Origin: an uncultured Neisseriaceae bacterium
GTDB taxonomy: Bacteria > Pseudomonadota > Gammaproteobacteria > Burkholderiales > Neisseriaceae
Direction of reading: 5' to 3'
Assembly: GCA_946481965.1 (NCBI GenBank)
Contig: CAMLPN010000020.1
Location: forward strand, 1 to 36,240
DNA: 36,240 bases
In this document: positions 36,045 to 36,240 of the stretch, one piece after another
Position numbering within the stretch: the first letter of the stretch is position 1
How the letters are laid out: every line of letters begins with the position of its first letter
Translations under genes and position numbers: made by a program
Notes under the pieces: model-generated
What the model saw: only the letters and a program-made list of their open reading frames with translations
Told to the model about the DNA's origin: nothing
The model's database searches: none

Positions 36045-36240
36045 ATGAAAAACATGAAAATTTTACTATTGCTTATCACTCTTAGTTTCTCTATGGTAAG
36101 TCTTGCTGATTGCGAAAAATGGATTAATCATTTACTTGAAAAATATCATTCTTCTCGGGAGAGTGATAAAGCAGTTTGTAAGATATGGCCTGCTGATGAA
36201 AGTAAAACAATTGTGGTTTTACCGTTTCCTAATGATATTG
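36045..36240 (+). CDS. secreted hypothetical protein, cut by the window end
   Basis: The first 65 codons of a gene running off the window. The N-terminus is a textbook Sec signal peptide: a lysine-containing start (MKNMK), a hydrophobic core (ILLLLITLSFSMV) and a likely cleavage after SLA (about residue 21). The mature part begins DCEKWINHLLEKYH and includes a second cysteine in AVCKIWP, so one disulfide is possible in the periplasm. GGAAAA lies 6 nt or more upstream of the ATG. I do not recognise the family from this fragment. The frame is open to the last base. Confidence 0.75.
   Translation, partial: MKNMKILLLLITLSFSMVSLADCEKWINHLLEKYHSSRESDKAVCKIWPADESKTIVVLPFPNDI

Noticed and set aside
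1..36240. CRISPR array, prophage or insertion sequence
   Set aside because: No regularly spaced direct repeats, transposase or phage structural genes were seen on either strand; the repeats found are isolated hairpins.

Overview
The window looks like chromosome of a low-GC, host-associated betaproteobacterium, most likely a member of the Neisseriaceae such as a Snodgrassella-like bee-gut symbiont. This is inferred from gene content and protein style (yebC, hslO, htpG, pepP, a GabP-type permease, kynU, gltX, mnmA, fadD), from very AT-rich long intergenic stretches, and from many decaying genes. No rRNA gene or marker in the window fixes the genus.

Layout. 1-457: a decayed tRNA-Arg and a possible LysR start remnant. 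458-2702: two consecutive membrane histidine-box lipid enzymes (fatty acid hydroxylase superfamily and fatty acid desaturase). 2876-5260: a nitrilase-family amidase and a sodium-dependent amino acid transporter. 5434-6276 (-): a class II glutamine amidotransferase. 6277-8080: a gene graveyard with a serine-hydrolase relic (+), a perfect 21-bp inverted repeat and a metal P-type ATPase relic (-). 8230-11920: hslO (+), then on the minus strand yebC and a coupled three-gene unit (small ORF, vanZ-like, pepP). 12541-14439: htpG behind a heat-shock-type promoter, convergent with an APC permease (14553-15950). 16883-17441: a HigBA toxin-antitoxin pair alone in a gene-poor region of about 3.3 kb.

19277-25041 (-) holds gabT, gabD, gabP and kynU in transcription order: GABA uptake, transamination and oxidation to succinate, then kynureninase. 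25510-27567 contains a decayed fragment of a sugar-efflux (SetA-type) gene and a decayed gabD, followed by an intact SetA-type transporter at 27787-29001. The order gabD / set-relic / gabD-relic / set suggests an old tandem duplication in which each copy lost a different gene. 29358-30362 (-) is a type I asparaginase, divergent from gltX (30475-31863). mnmA (32634-33746) and fadD (33874-35535) follow, and a secreted-protein gene is cut by the window end.

No wholly new system is evident. The strongest leads are the reciprocal-decay duplication, the GABA/kynurenine gene run, the paired lipid-modifying enzymes, the sharply conserved palindromes at 7296-7350 and 32567-32588, and the sigma-32-like promoter of htpG. 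All alignments were made by eye; no database search was run.
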